Part shown: positions 18,227 to 28,009 of the stretch, in pieces
How the letters are laid out: every line of letters begins with the position of its first letter
Position numbering within the stretch: position 1 is the first letter of the stretch
From: Butyrivibrio sp. INlla14
GTDB taxonomy: Bacteria; Bacillota; Clostridia; Lachnospirales; Lachnospiraceae
Reading direction: 5' to 3'
Length of the DNA: 64,000 nucleotides
Assembly (NCBI RefSeq): GCF_900102515.1
Contig: NZ_FMVS01000025.1
Location: 1-64,000 of the forward strand
Translations under genes and position numbers: made by a program
The notes under the pieces: model-generated
What the model was told of the DNA's origin: nothing
Seen by the model: the letters and a program-made list of their open reading frames with translations, nothing else
The model's database searches: none

Positions 18227-18976
18227 ATGGAACAAAAGAAAAATGGTTGGGTGAGTGCCCTTATTATTGGTATCAGTGTTATGGTAAGCTGTGTTGCAAT
18301 TGCTTTTGGACTTTCACATTTTAGGTCAGAGAGTACACATGTGATCACAGCAACAGGTAGCGCAAGCGTCGATTTTGAGTCGGATATCATAATCTGGCGT
18401 GGCTCATTTTCAAGAACAGCCTGGACGTCTCAGGAAGCATACACTGCAATAAAAAATGATGCAGACCTTGTTAAGAACTATCTTACAAGTAATGGCATCA
18501 CAGAAGATGAGATTGTATTTGATTCAGTAGATATCCGCAGAACCTATCATGATAACTATGATGACAACGGCAATTATATAGGCTCTGAGGCTGATGGCTA
18601 TGAACTTACACAGAGTGTTACAGTATCATCATCAAATCTTGATGTAGTTGAAAAAATTTCTCGAGATATTTCCAGCCTTCTTGATAAGGGAGTAGAACTG
18701 ACATCAGGTTCTCCTGAGTATTATTACTCAGATCTTGATGCTCTTAAGCTTGATCTTATTGACAAGGCATCTATAAATGCCAAGGACCGAATTGATATTA
18801 TTGCCAAGAATACAGGGGCAGATCTTGGCAAGCTTAAGAACTCAAACTTGGGCGTATTCCAGATAACTGCCAAGAATTCTGGCACCAGCAGTTATTCTTA
18901 TGACGGAGCATTTGATACAGATTCCAGATATAAGACAGCATCTATAACAGTTAAACTTGAGTATGACCTCAAATAA
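18227..18976 (+). CDS. SIMPL domain protein (DUF541), membrane-anchored
   Basis: A 249-residue protein of the SIMPL/DUF541 family. A single N-terminal helix (about 9-30) works as a signal anchor; the rest lies outside the membrane. The typical family start ITATGSASVDFESDIIIW is seen at about residues 40-57, and the family's kinase-interacting history (SIMPL) does not tell the role in bacteria; some members are linked to oxidative stress or envelope upkeep. AAAGGAG stands before the ATG. It ends only 2 bases before the groESL promoter, with no terminator in between, so some read-through into groESL is possible. Confidence 0.8.
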   Translation: MEQKKNGWVSALIIGISVMVSCVAIAFGLSHFRSESTHVITATGSASVDFESDIIIWRGSFSRTAWTSQEAYTAIKNDADLVKNYLTSNGITEDEIVFDSVDIRRTYHDNYDDNGNYIGSEADGYELTQSVTVSSSNLDVVEKISRDISSLLDKGVELTSGSPEYYYSDLDALKLDLIDKASINAKDRIDIIAKNTGADLGKLKNSNLGVFQITAKNSGTSSYSYDGAFDTDSRYKTASITVKLEYDLK

Positions 18977-18977
18977 C

Positions 18978-19006
18978 TTGACTTTTTATAATAATAGCAC
19001 TAATAT
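18978..19006 (+). promoter_or_regulatory. groESL promoter
   Basis: -35 TTGACT (18978-18983), 17-base spacer, -10 TAATAT (19001-19006). The expected transcription start, near 19013, lies just before the CIRCE operator. A vegetative (sigma-A) promoter is implied. Confidence 0.8.
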
Positions 19007-19019
19007 TAGTTCTTAGAGA

Positions 19020-19046
19020 TTAGCACTCAATAAATCAGAGTGCTAA
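19020..19046. promoter_or_regulatory. CIRCE operator (HrcA binding site)
   Basis: The textbook CIRCE element, TTAGCACTC - 9 bases - GAGTGCTAA, without a mismatch. HrcA binds it to repress heat-shock genes and releases it on heat stress when GroEL is busy. It lies in the 5' leader, about 45 bases before groES. The hrcA gene is not in the window. Confidence 0.97.
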
Positions 19047-19090
19047 CAGTTTTAAAAAATACTGAATTTTTCATATAAGGAGGCTTTATT

Positions 19091-19375
19091 ATGAAGTTAG
19101 AACCACTTGCAGACAGAGTTGTGCTTAAGGCGCTTGAGGCTGAAGAGACTACTAAATCAGGAATCGTTCTTCCTGGAGCTGAGAAGGAGAAGCCACAGCA
19201 GGCAGAGGTTATTGCTGTAGGTCCTGGCGGAGTAGTAGATGGCAAGGAAGTTAAGATGCAGGTTAAAAAGGGTGACAATGTCATCTATTCTAAATATGCA
19301 GGAACAGAAGTTAAGCTTGATGATGAGACATTCATCATTGTTAAGCAGAACGACATCTTAGCAATCATTAAATAA
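19091..19375 (+). CDS. groES: Co-chaperonin GroES (Hsp10)
   Basis: The 94-residue lid of the GroEL chamber, of usual length. The N-terminal signature [17 protein letters not shown] and the mobile-loop segment EETTKSGIVLPG (about 20-31) are clear, as is the conserved GDNVIYSKYAGTEVK. AAGGAGG precedes the ATG. It is co-transcribed with groEL, 38 bases downstream, under the CIRCE operator. Confidence 0.98.
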   Translation: MKLEPLADRVVLKALEAEETTKSGIVLPGAEKEKPQQAEVIAVGPGGVVDGKEVKMQVKKGDNVIYSKYAGTEVKLDDETFIIVKQNDILAIIK

Positions 19376-19389
19376 GCTAATAAAAATAA

Positions 19390-21039
<1,650 letters not shown>

Positions 21040-21050
21040 GCGATAACGAG

Positions 21051-21202
21051 CCAAACTCCCGAGATTAGATATGAACAAAGCCACGTAAGTGGTTTCAAAA
21101 TAAAAGAGACAGCCATTCAAGCTCGCTTGAAAATGGCTGTCTCTTTTATTTTGGAATAGTCGCGTTAGCGACATTTGTTCATGACTAATCGAGGGTGCTT
21201 GG
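21051..21202. repeat. Four-armed imperfect palindrome after groEL
   Basis: The outer arms 21051-21079 and 21174-21202 are reverse complements at 23 of 29 positions (perfect blocks CCAA/TTGG, GATTAG/CTAATC, ATGAACAAA/TTTGTTCAT). Inside are two short side hairpins (CCAC-GTAA-GTGG at 21081-21092 and GTCGC-GTTA-GCGAC at 21159-21172) and a long central hairpin (21097-21152). Together they can fold as a cruciform or four-way junction. It starts 12 bases after the groEL stop. It could be a palindromic repeat family, a cut-down mobile element or a structured RNA 3' end; I cannot decide without searching other copies. Confidence 0.7.
21097..21152. terminator. Bidirectional terminator-like hairpin after groEL
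   Basis: A 21-base arm (21097-21117) is the perfect reverse complement of 21132-21152; CAAGC/GCTTG extends it inward with a two-base bulge. The arms start with AAAATAAAA and end with TTTTATTTT, so a U-rich tail follows on both strands. It is the central arm of the palindrome at 21051-21202 and very likely ends the groESL transcript. Confidence 0.85.
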
Positions 21203-21449
21203 CGACAACGGACGACAGGGAAATCACGAAGTGATTTCGCTGTATGAGCGATATTCATATAAGCCCTTGGCGACTGGGATGCTGCACTAAACTCGAAAAG
21301 ACCTCGTTAAGTGCTCACCCATGGCTCGCACTAAGCTTGGAGTGAGCGATAAACCGCGTTAAAATACCCTAAATATAATTTGTTGCCCCTCAAAACCTTC
21401 TGTAATAGAATCTAATTAAAGTTTTGTTTAATATTTCTTTGGGGGGACA
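21203..21449 (+). other. Structured intergenic region without a gene
   Basis: No coding region is supported. The stretch holds a hairpin GAAATCAC-GAA-GTGATTTC (around 21220-21238), a possible stem GCTCAC (21313-21318)/GTGAGC (21342-21347), and a direct repeat of CTTGGCGAC (about 21199-21207 and 21267-21275), the first copy belonging to the palindrome arm. It is less A/T-rich than other spacers here. It might be a decayed repeat copy or a non-coding RNA; it matches no RNA family that I can recognise. Confidence 0.4.
21383..21411 (+). promoter_or_regulatory. Promoter for the MMPL-GLUG pair
   Basis: -35 TTGCCC (21383-21388), 17-base spacer, -10 TAGAAT (21406-21411), 38 bases before the ATG at 21450. 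The match to consensus is fair. Confidence 0.5.
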
Positions 21450-23900
21450 ATGAGCAGTTCAAGTACAAAAAATGGCAGCAACGCCATGCTTAAAATTTGC
21501 GCTTTTATCGTTGATAAGCGCAATCTTTTTTTCTTAATTTACGCTATTCTATGCATATTCTGCGCTGTTTCAAGAAATTGGGTCAAGGTAGAAAATGAAA
21601 TAGCAGCCTACTTACCTGCAAGTAGCGAGACCAGAATGGGACTGGATCTAATGGAGGAGCAGTTTACAACCTATGGTTCAGTTAAGGTCATGGTTGCTAA
21701 TATTTCCTACGAGCAGGCCCTGAGAATTCAAGAAGATGTTGAGTCTATAGAGGGCGTGTTTTCAGCAGATGTTGATGACACTGAGAAACACTACAATAAC
21801 GGCAGTGCTCTTTTTGATATAACCTTTAACTACGATGAAGATGATGAGAACTGCCTTGAACTTCTTGCGCAGGTTCAAGACTATTTTGCAGATTATGATT
21901 CCTATATTTCAACCTCATTAGGTGATACTCATTCTAAGCAGATACAGAGCGAGATGAGTGTCATTTCTATCATGGTTGTATTTGTTGTTATCATAGTACT
22001 TCTCTTTGCATGTCAGGCTTATGCTGAAGTTCCTGTTCTTCTTTTGACCTTCGGAAGCGCAGCACTTATAGCTATGGGAACCAATTTCTTTCTTGGCACA
22101 ATTTCTTTTGTATCAGATTCTGTGGCAATTGTTTTGCAGCTGGCCCTTTCTGTAGACTATGCCATTATTCTTCTTAACAGATACAAGGAAGAGAGGACTA
22201 ATCTCCCAGTAAGAGAAGCCTGTATCGTTTCACTTTCCAAATCCATTCCTGAGATATCAGGAAGTTCACTTACTACAATTGGCGGCCTTCTTGCCATGAT
22301 ATTCATGCAATTTGGAATAGGTAAGGATCTTTCCGTTGTTCTTATTAAGGCAATCCTCCTTAGCCTTTTGTCGGTATTCCTTTTGATGCCTGGTCTTATC
22401 ATGATATTTGCAGGTCTTATGGAGAAAACTAGGCACAAGAACTTCATTCCTAAGATTTCATTCGTAGGAAAATTTGCATATGCTTCAAGATTTTTCGTGG
22501 CACCTCTTTTTGTGGTGATACTTATTGCGGCTAATTTTATATGCCATTTTACCCCTTACGTATATGGATATACCAAGATTATTCCTCCTATCACCAATGA
22601 AGTTCAGGCAGCTCAGAATTTGCAGGATGAGAACTTTAAGAGAGATAATATGGTGGCCCTCGTTTTTCCTTCAGGAGATTACGATAAAGAAAAGCTTCTT
22701 ATCCAGGACCTGTTAATGAATGGAAATGTGTCTTCTGTTACAGGTCTTGCCAATACTGAAGCTATGAATGGCTATACCCTTACAGATAAGCTTAACCCCA
22801 GACAGTTTTCTGAGCTTATTGATATTGACTTTGAAATAGCTGAGCTTGTTTATGCTGCTTATGCTGTCAATGATGAAGATTATGCCAAGGCTGTAAATGG
22901 TCTTGATAATTATAAGGTTCCTCTTATTGATATGCTGATGTTCATTTATCAGGAGGTTGATGAAGGATACGTAACTCTTGAGGATGACCTTATGGAAACC
23001 TTAGAAGATGCTAACAAGATGATGGAATTTGCCAAGAAGCAGCTTGAGGGTCCGGAATATTCCAGAGTTTTGGTGTACCTTAACTCGGAAGAAGAGTCTG
23101 ATGAGAGTTATAACTTCATTGATACTCTGCACAAGATCACGGAGAAGTATTATCCAGAGGACCAGATTTATGTAGTTGGTAATTCTGTGAGCCAGTATGA
23201 TCTTAAAAAATGTTTTTCAAGGGACAACAAGGTAACAGGCATTATTTCTGTACTTGCAGTACTTATAGTTTTGCTCTTTACCTTTAAATCTGCAGGAATG
23301 CCGGTCCTTTTGATAGCGGTTATCCAGGGCTGTATCTGGCTTAACTTTGGAATACCAGCAATTACGCACGATAACATTTTCTTTTTGGGCTACCTTATTG
23401 TAAGTTCAATTCAGATGGGTGCCAATATCGACTATGCCATAGTTATTGCAGGCAGGTATATTGAGCTTCGTGGGACTACCGGTAAAAGAGAAGCTATTAT
23501 AAGTACCATGAATTTGTCATTTCCTACAATCATCACATCAGGAACAATGATGGCTATGTCAGGAATACTTATTGGAAAGATGACTTCTGACTGTGTTATC
23601 TACAGTATTGGTAAGGCTCTTGGAAGAGGAACAATTATTTCCATTATTGTCACCATGTTTGTTCTTCCTCAGATACTTCTTGTGGGCGATAAGATCATTG
23701 AACTTACGGCATTTGTCATGAACGTACCCATTCAAAACAAGCAGATGTCAGGAACAATGCGCATTGATGGATATGTCAGAGGCAAGATTGATGGAACAAT
23801 AAATGGTGTGGTTCATGGCGTTGTTAAGGGAGATGTAAGCGCCTTTATCGAGAATAAGGATATTGAACTCATAGAAGAAAATTTAGAGGAGGGGGCATAA
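21450..23900 (+). CDS. MMPL/RND-family transporter
   Basis: An 816-residue RND-superfamily protein of the MMPL type, with two similar halves: helix 1 (about 25-45), an external domain, a five-helix block (about 172-340), then helix 7 (about 352-372), a second external domain (about 375-590) and a last helix block (about 595-755). The SVDYAIILLNRYKEE motif (about 235-249) and its counterpart ANIDYAIVIAGRYIE in the second half carry the proton-relay Asp-Tyr pair. The family exports lipids, peptides or polymers using the proton gradient. Odd: after the last helix a soluble tail has an alternating pattern (GYVRGKIDGTINGVVHGVV) that looks like a short bactofilin-like beta-helix. GGGGGG precedes the ATG. 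The surface protein encoded 1 base downstream is a likely partner or cargo. Confidence 0.85.
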   Translation: MSSSSTKNGSNAMLKICAFIVDKRNLFFLIYAILCIFCAVSRNWVKVENEIAAYLPASSETRMGLDLMEEQFTTYGSVKVMVANISYEQALRIQEDVESIEGVFSADVDDTEKHYNNGSALFDITFNYDEDDENCLELLAQVQDYFADYDSYISTSLGDTHSKQIQSEMSVISIMVVFVVIIVLLFACQAYAEVPVLLLTFGSAALIAMGTNFFLGTISFVSDSVAIVLQLALSVDYAIILLNRYKEERTNLPVREACIVSLSKSIPEISGSSLTTIGGLLAMIFMQFGIGKDLSVVLIKAILLSLLSVFLLMPGLIMIFAGLMEKTRHKNFIPKISFVGKFAYASRFFVAPLFVVILIAANFICHFTPYVYGYTKIIPPITNEVQAAQNLQDENFKRDNMVALVFPSGDYDKEKLLIQDLLMNGNVSSVTGLANTEAMNGYTLTDKLNPRQFSELIDIDFEIAELVYAAYAVNDEDYAKAVNGLDNYKVPLIDMLMFIYQEVDEGYVTLEDDLMETLEDANKMMEFAKKQLEGPEYSRVLVYLNSEEESDESYNFIDTLHKITEKYYPEDQIYVVGNSVSQYDLKKCFSRDNKVTGIISVLAVLIVLLFTFKSAGMPVLLIAVIQGCIWLNFGIPAITHDNIFFLGYLIVSSIQMGANIDYAIVIAGRYIELRGTTGKREAIISTMNLSFPTIITSGTMMAMSGILIGKMTSDCVIYSIGKALGRGTIISIIVTMFVLPQILLVGDKIIELTAFVMNVPIQNKQMSGTMRIDGYVRGKIDGTINGVVHGVVKGDVSAFIENKDIELIEENLEEGA

Positions 23901-23901
23901 C

Positions 23902-26900
23902 ATGAAAAAGAGAATAATGGCCCTTCTATTGGGGCTTTCACTTGTATGTAACACGGGCGTCATTTCTTTTGCCGTTGAATCGGATGAAGCGTTAGAAACA
24001 GGACTTCAGGACACAGACAAATCTGAAGATAATGTTGGGGAAACAATAGATAAAAGCTCTTACGTAGGTGATATGACTACGGCAACTCAGGAAGAAGCCT
24101 TGGAAAAAGAAAACGGTGAGAGTAAGGAAGCGCAGGAAACAGAAGAGGTAGAGGAAACAAAGACTCCAGTAACTTACTTTGAAATAAAGATTGAAACTGC
24201 AGAGGATCTTATAAATTTAGCCAATAATTGTAAGATGGACACCTGGTCTGCAGATAAAAAGATTGTTCTTGTAAAAGATATTTCTTTTAGAGGAAGAGAA
24301 TTCTGCGGTATTCCTACATTTGGCGGAATCTTTGATGGACAGGGCCATGTAATTTCGGATATCAGTATTGATAAAGGAGCTTCTTATTCCGGCTTTTTTG
24401 GAATAGTACAAAAAACTGCAGTAATACGTGATCTGAAGGTGTCAGGCACAGTAGAACCAAGTGGAGATCAGACTTTTTCTGGCGGCATTGCAGGGGATAA
24501 CGCAGGTGTACTTATTAAATGTAATTTTACGGGAGTGGTCTCCGGAAAAGATTATGTTGGCGGAATTGTGGGCATGAATGAGTTATCTGGTATTATTTCA
24601 GATTGCGAGGCTGACGGCTATATTCACGGCACTCATTTTACCGGAGGCATTGCCGGAGAGAATATGGGAGATATTGTTGGCTGCCTAAATGAATCTTTTG
24701 TTAATACCACCAATGTGGATCCTGAATTATCAGATGAAGCCAAGGCTAACCTTGATAAAGTGATTTCTTTTATCAGAAGAGAGGAAAAGGACGCAGATGA
24801 AGCCTCAAAGGACAGCACTATTTCTGATGCTGGCGGAATCGCAGGTCTTTCTATAGGTATTGTATCAAAATGTACCAACAATGGTGATGTGGGCTATGAA
24901 CATGTAGGCTACAACATCGGTGGCGTTGTGGGAAGACAGTCGGGATATATAACAGGCTGTACTAATAATGGCTTTATCCAGGGCCGTAAGGATGTTGGCG
25001 GAATTGTTGGCCAGGCTGAGCCTTATGTTACAGTTGATCTTAGTAAGGATATTGCATATCAGCTTTCTGAGAGTATCAGTAAGCTCCACGAGATAGTAAC
25101 GAAGACTCTTGGTGATGCCAAGGATCAGTCCGGGGTTATAACAGACAGGCTTTCAACTATCCAGAAATTTACTGCTGGGGCTATCGATGACGCAAGATAT
25201 CTTTCTGCTGGAACAATTGATTATGCCAATGATATTTCAAGCTCAACCAACGAAGCCTTTTCAAGGGTAGAGTATGTTCTGGATGAGGCCTCCAAGCAGG
25301 ACGGATTTATAGATCAGGTTACCTATGCAGCAAGAGATGCTAAAACTGCAGGAAGTGACCTTAGACAGGCGGTTAATGATCTTGACCTTGACAGTTATCT
25401 TACTGAGGAGGAAAAAGAGGAATATCAGAAAGCCAAGGAAGTAATAGAGGGTGCAGGGCAGCAATATACGGAAAACTATTACAAATCCTACAAGGTATAT
25501 TTTAATCATGAAGTTGCCAATGAAATGGCTCAGCATCATCTTGGAGATGATAATCTGGGCGATCTTGTTTATAAGTGCGACGACGGAAATGTATACGACT
25601 ATGATTTCATCGTAGAAAACAAAAAATGGCAGCATCTTGAAACCGTAAAGGCCGCTCTTGCTGCAGAAAATGATGAAACCGGAATAACCAAGGATGGATC
25701 CTGGTATCACAAAAATGCTGAAACTGGTGAACTTACATCTTTTCCTAGTGATACAGAAAGAGATGAAAAGTCATTTAAAGAGGCTTCAGAGGAAGCTGCC
25801 AAGGATGCGGCAAAATATACAGATAAGAGTTATCAGAGTCCACTTGGAGGAAATAGCATTCAGGCGGATATGATCTGGGCAACATCAGTTTATGAAAAGC
25901 TCCTTAGCAGACACATGGACGAGATGACAGAGGCAGCAAGAAAGGATGCTTCAAGAGGCCTTGATAATCTTGAATCAGCGGCGGGACATGTTGAGAATGC
26001 CGGAACTCAGGCCAAGGAGACTATTGGTACAGTTGCAGGCAAGGATCCAATAGCTTTCCCTGAGCTTGATGCAGAGTACCAGGCCCACAATACAAGCTTT
26101 GCCAATAATCTTCAGGGCATGAATGATAACTTTGGACTTCTAAATCAGGAGGTCAATAATGCAAGTGGTGTTATTATTGATGATCTGCAGGCCATGGCAG
26201 ATCAGTTCAATGTGATCATGAACCTTTATACAGATGCAATTGATGGTGTTCTGGATGCAGACTATACAACAGCTTTTGAAGATGTATCAATAGAAGAAGC
26301 TGAGATCAGCACGGATGCTACAGTTGATAGATGCAGCAACTATGGAAGAGTTGAGGGAGACATTGACTGCGGTGGTGTTACCGGAACCATGGCTATAGAC
26401 TATGATTACGATAAAGAGGGTGACATCACAGGTATCAGGGACGCTAAGCTTAACTCTGCCTACATCACAAAATGCGTCCTTAGAGATGTCAAGAACTTTG
26501 GTGTTGTAGTTGGAGAAAAGAACTATATAGGCGGTGTTTGCGGCCTTCAGGAGATGGGAACTATTCTGGGGGCAGGAAACTACTCTAATATTTCATCTTC
26601 ATCTGGTGACTATGTAGGAGGAGTTGCAGGCTCATCAATTTCCTTTGTGCTTAGTTCTTTTTCCAGAGGAATTCTTGAGGGCAAGGATTATGTAGGCGGA
26701 ATTGTTGGAGACGGACTTCATATCAGAAACAGCTTTTCTCTTGTAGACATAAAGGATTCAAACAGCTGGTCAGGAGCAATTGCGGGTCACATTGATGATA
26801 AGGGAGAGGTCAAAAACAACTTCTTTGTAAGCGATGACCTTGCGGGAATAGACAGGATCAGTTATGCAAGTAAAGCTGAGCCTGTAGCTTACAAGGAAAC

Positions 26901-27876
26901 TTCAAATTTCAACCTGTTCGAGGAATCATTAAGGGAAGTTCCTTATGAATTCAATTATCTTAGCGTCACATATGTGCTTGAAGACGAGGAAAATGGTCAG
27001 AAGAAAGAAATTATCCTTGATAAAACAAGGAAAAAGTATGGCGAAGCTCTTTTAGCAGAAGAGTTTCCGCATCCGGAAGAAAGAGAAGGCTATTATGTGG
27101 CCTGGGATATGGAAGGAACAGATAGTATTACAACTGATCTTGTCATTACCGCCAAATATAGCAGATATCTGACAACTCTTTCTGACAACGTAAGTAATGA
27201 TTCTGTGTATCAGTCACAGGTTCTTGTAGATGGTAAGTTTAAAGAAGGGGATAAGCTTACAGTTACCTGGAGCGACGTTGTTGATGAGGGCAGTGTCTTT
27301 GACTCTAAGATCAGGAACCTTACAAGCTTTGGTACGGTGAATATTGTTATTCCTGATGATGGTCAGACAGTGCATCAGCTGAGATTTAGGCCAGACAACG
27401 CGTTTTATGAAACAAATGGTGATTTTACGCTATATCTTTTAACTGAAAATGGCAGTAAGAAGTTAAAACCAACTGGAACTATGGGCAAATATAAGACCTA
27501 TGATATTGAAGGCAATAACGTGACGCTTTCTCTTAATTTCGAAGGCCTTATATGGAGCACTTACAAGGGCTATGCACTCATTTTTGTGCTGATTTTAGCT
27601 GCTTTGGGAGCTTTTGTCTTTATGGTTGGATATACTTCTAAGCACAAGAAAAAGATTCCAAGAGTATTTAAAAAGATCAGGAAAAAGGTATCTGCAAGGA
27701 TTGAGAGCAAAGAGCAGATTTTCTATGATGATGAGCAGGATGAACTTGAAATACTAAGCCAAAAAGAGGAGGCTAAAAAGCAGACAAAGGAAAAAGAAGA
27801 TAAGGCTAAAAAGGCAGCGAAAAATGAGAACAAAAAACGCCGTAAAAAAACTGGGAAAAAGAGAAGATCGGCGTAA
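23902..27876 (+). CDS. GLUG-repeat surface protein with long coiled coil and C-terminal anchor
   Basis: A 1324-residue exported protein. Signal peptide about 1-24 (ending VISFA); acidic spacer to about 90; GLUG-type repeats about 125-385 (GGIAGDNAG, GGIVGMNE, GGIAGENMG, GGVVGRQSG, GGIVGQAE); a long, mostly helical stretch about 385-795 with heptad-like regions (SISKLHEIVTKTLGDA; LDNLESAAGHVENAGTQ); a second GLUG block about 805-980; a beta-rich part; then one helix (about 1220-1242) and a Lys-rich cytoplasmic tail. GLUG repeats are found in bacterial adhesins. The gene follows the MMPL transporter by 1 base after a GAGGAGGGGG ribosome site, so it acts with it, perhaps as an external adaptor of the pump. 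Function is not known. Confidence 0.75.
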   Translation: MKKRIMALLLGLSLVCNTGVISFAVESDEALETGLQDTDKSEDNVGETIDKSSYVGDMTTATQEEALEKENGESKEAQETEEVEETKTPVTYFEIKIETAEDLINLANNCKMDTWSADKKIVLVKDISFRGREFCGIPTFGGIFDGQGHVISDISIDKGASYSGFFGIVQKTAVIRDLKVSGTVEPSGDQTFSGGIAGDNAGVLIKCNFTGVVSGKDYVGGIVGMNELSGIISDCEADGYIHGTHFTGGIAGENMGDIVGCLNESFVNTTNVDPELSDEAKANLDKVISFIRREEKDADEASKDSTISDAGGIAGLSIGIVSKCTNNGDVGYEHVGYNIGGVVGRQSGYITGCTNNGFIQGRKDVGGIVGQAEPYVTVDLSKDIAYQLSESISKLHEIVTKTLGDAKDQSGVITDRLSTIQKFTAGAIDDARYLSAGTIDYANDISSSTNEAFSRVEYVLDEASKQDGFIDQVTYAARDAKTAGSDLRQAVNDLDLDSYLTEEEKEEYQKAKEVIEGAGQQYTENYYKSYKVYFNHEVANEMAQHHLGDDNLGDLVYKCDDGNVYDYDFIVENKKWQHLETVKAALAAENDETGITKDGSWYHKNAETGELTSFPSDTERDEKSFKEASEEAAKDAAKYTDKSYQSPLGGNSIQADMIWATSVYEKLLSRHMDEMTEAARKDASRGLDNLESAAGHVENAGTQAKETIGTVAGKDPIAFPELDAEYQAHNTSFANNLQGMNDNFGLLNQEVNNASGVIIDDLQAMADQFNVIMNLYTDAIDGVLDADYTTAFEDVSIEEAEISTDATVDRCSNYGRVEGDIDCGGVTGTMAIDYDYDKEGDITGIRDAKLNSAYITKCVLRDVKNFGVVVGEKNYIGGVCGLQEMGTILGAGNYSNISSSSGDYVGGVAGSSISFVLSSFSRGILEGKDYVGGIVGDGLHIRNSFSLVDIKDSNSWSGAIAGHIDDKGEVKNNFFVSDDLAGIDRISYASKAEPVAYKETSNFNLFEESLREVPYEFNYLSVTYVLEDEENGQKKEIILDKTRKKYGEALLAEEFPHPEEREGYYVAWDMEGTDSITTDLVITAKYSRYLTTLSDNVSNDSVYQSQVLVDGKFKEGDKLTVTWSDVVDEGSVFDSKIRNLTSFGTVNIVIPDDGQTVHQLRFRPDNAFYETNGDFTLYLLTENGSKKLKPTGTMGKYKTYDIEGNNVTLSLNFEGLIWSTYKGYALIFVLILAALGAFVFMVGYTSKHKKKIPRVFKKIRKKVSARIESKEQIFYDDEQDELEILSQKEEAKKQTKEKEDKAKKAAKNENKKRRKKTGKKRRSA

Positions 27877-27947
27877 AATAAATCTTTAATAATATTGAGT
27901 TTTATAGTATTATTACATTACTGTAAAAAATGAAAAATAAGGGGGTA

Positions 27948-27965
27948 GCGTACATAATTGTACGC
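27948..27965. promoter_or_regulatory. Inverted repeat in the polyamine operon leader
   Basis: GCGTAC-ATAATT-GTACGC, a perfect 6-base inverted repeat, lies 45 bases before the speA start. The 133-base spacer also holds A/T-rich -10-like sequences (TATAGT at 27903-27908) but no clear -35. It could be an operator for the operon or a small hairpin; no T-run follows. Confidence 0.45.
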
Positions 27966-28009
27966 CGCTCCTTTACTTGCGTTTATAGATTATTTGGGAG
28001 GGTAGTTAG

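Noticed and set aside
21040-21450. tmRNA, RNase P RNA, 6S RNA or SRP RNA in the structured spacer
   Set aside because: None of the conserved cores of these RNAs is present; only hairpins and a palindrome are seen.
27877-28009. Riboswitch before the polyamine operon
   Set aside because: Only a 6-bp dyad is visible; no known aptamer pattern and no terminator/antiterminator pair.
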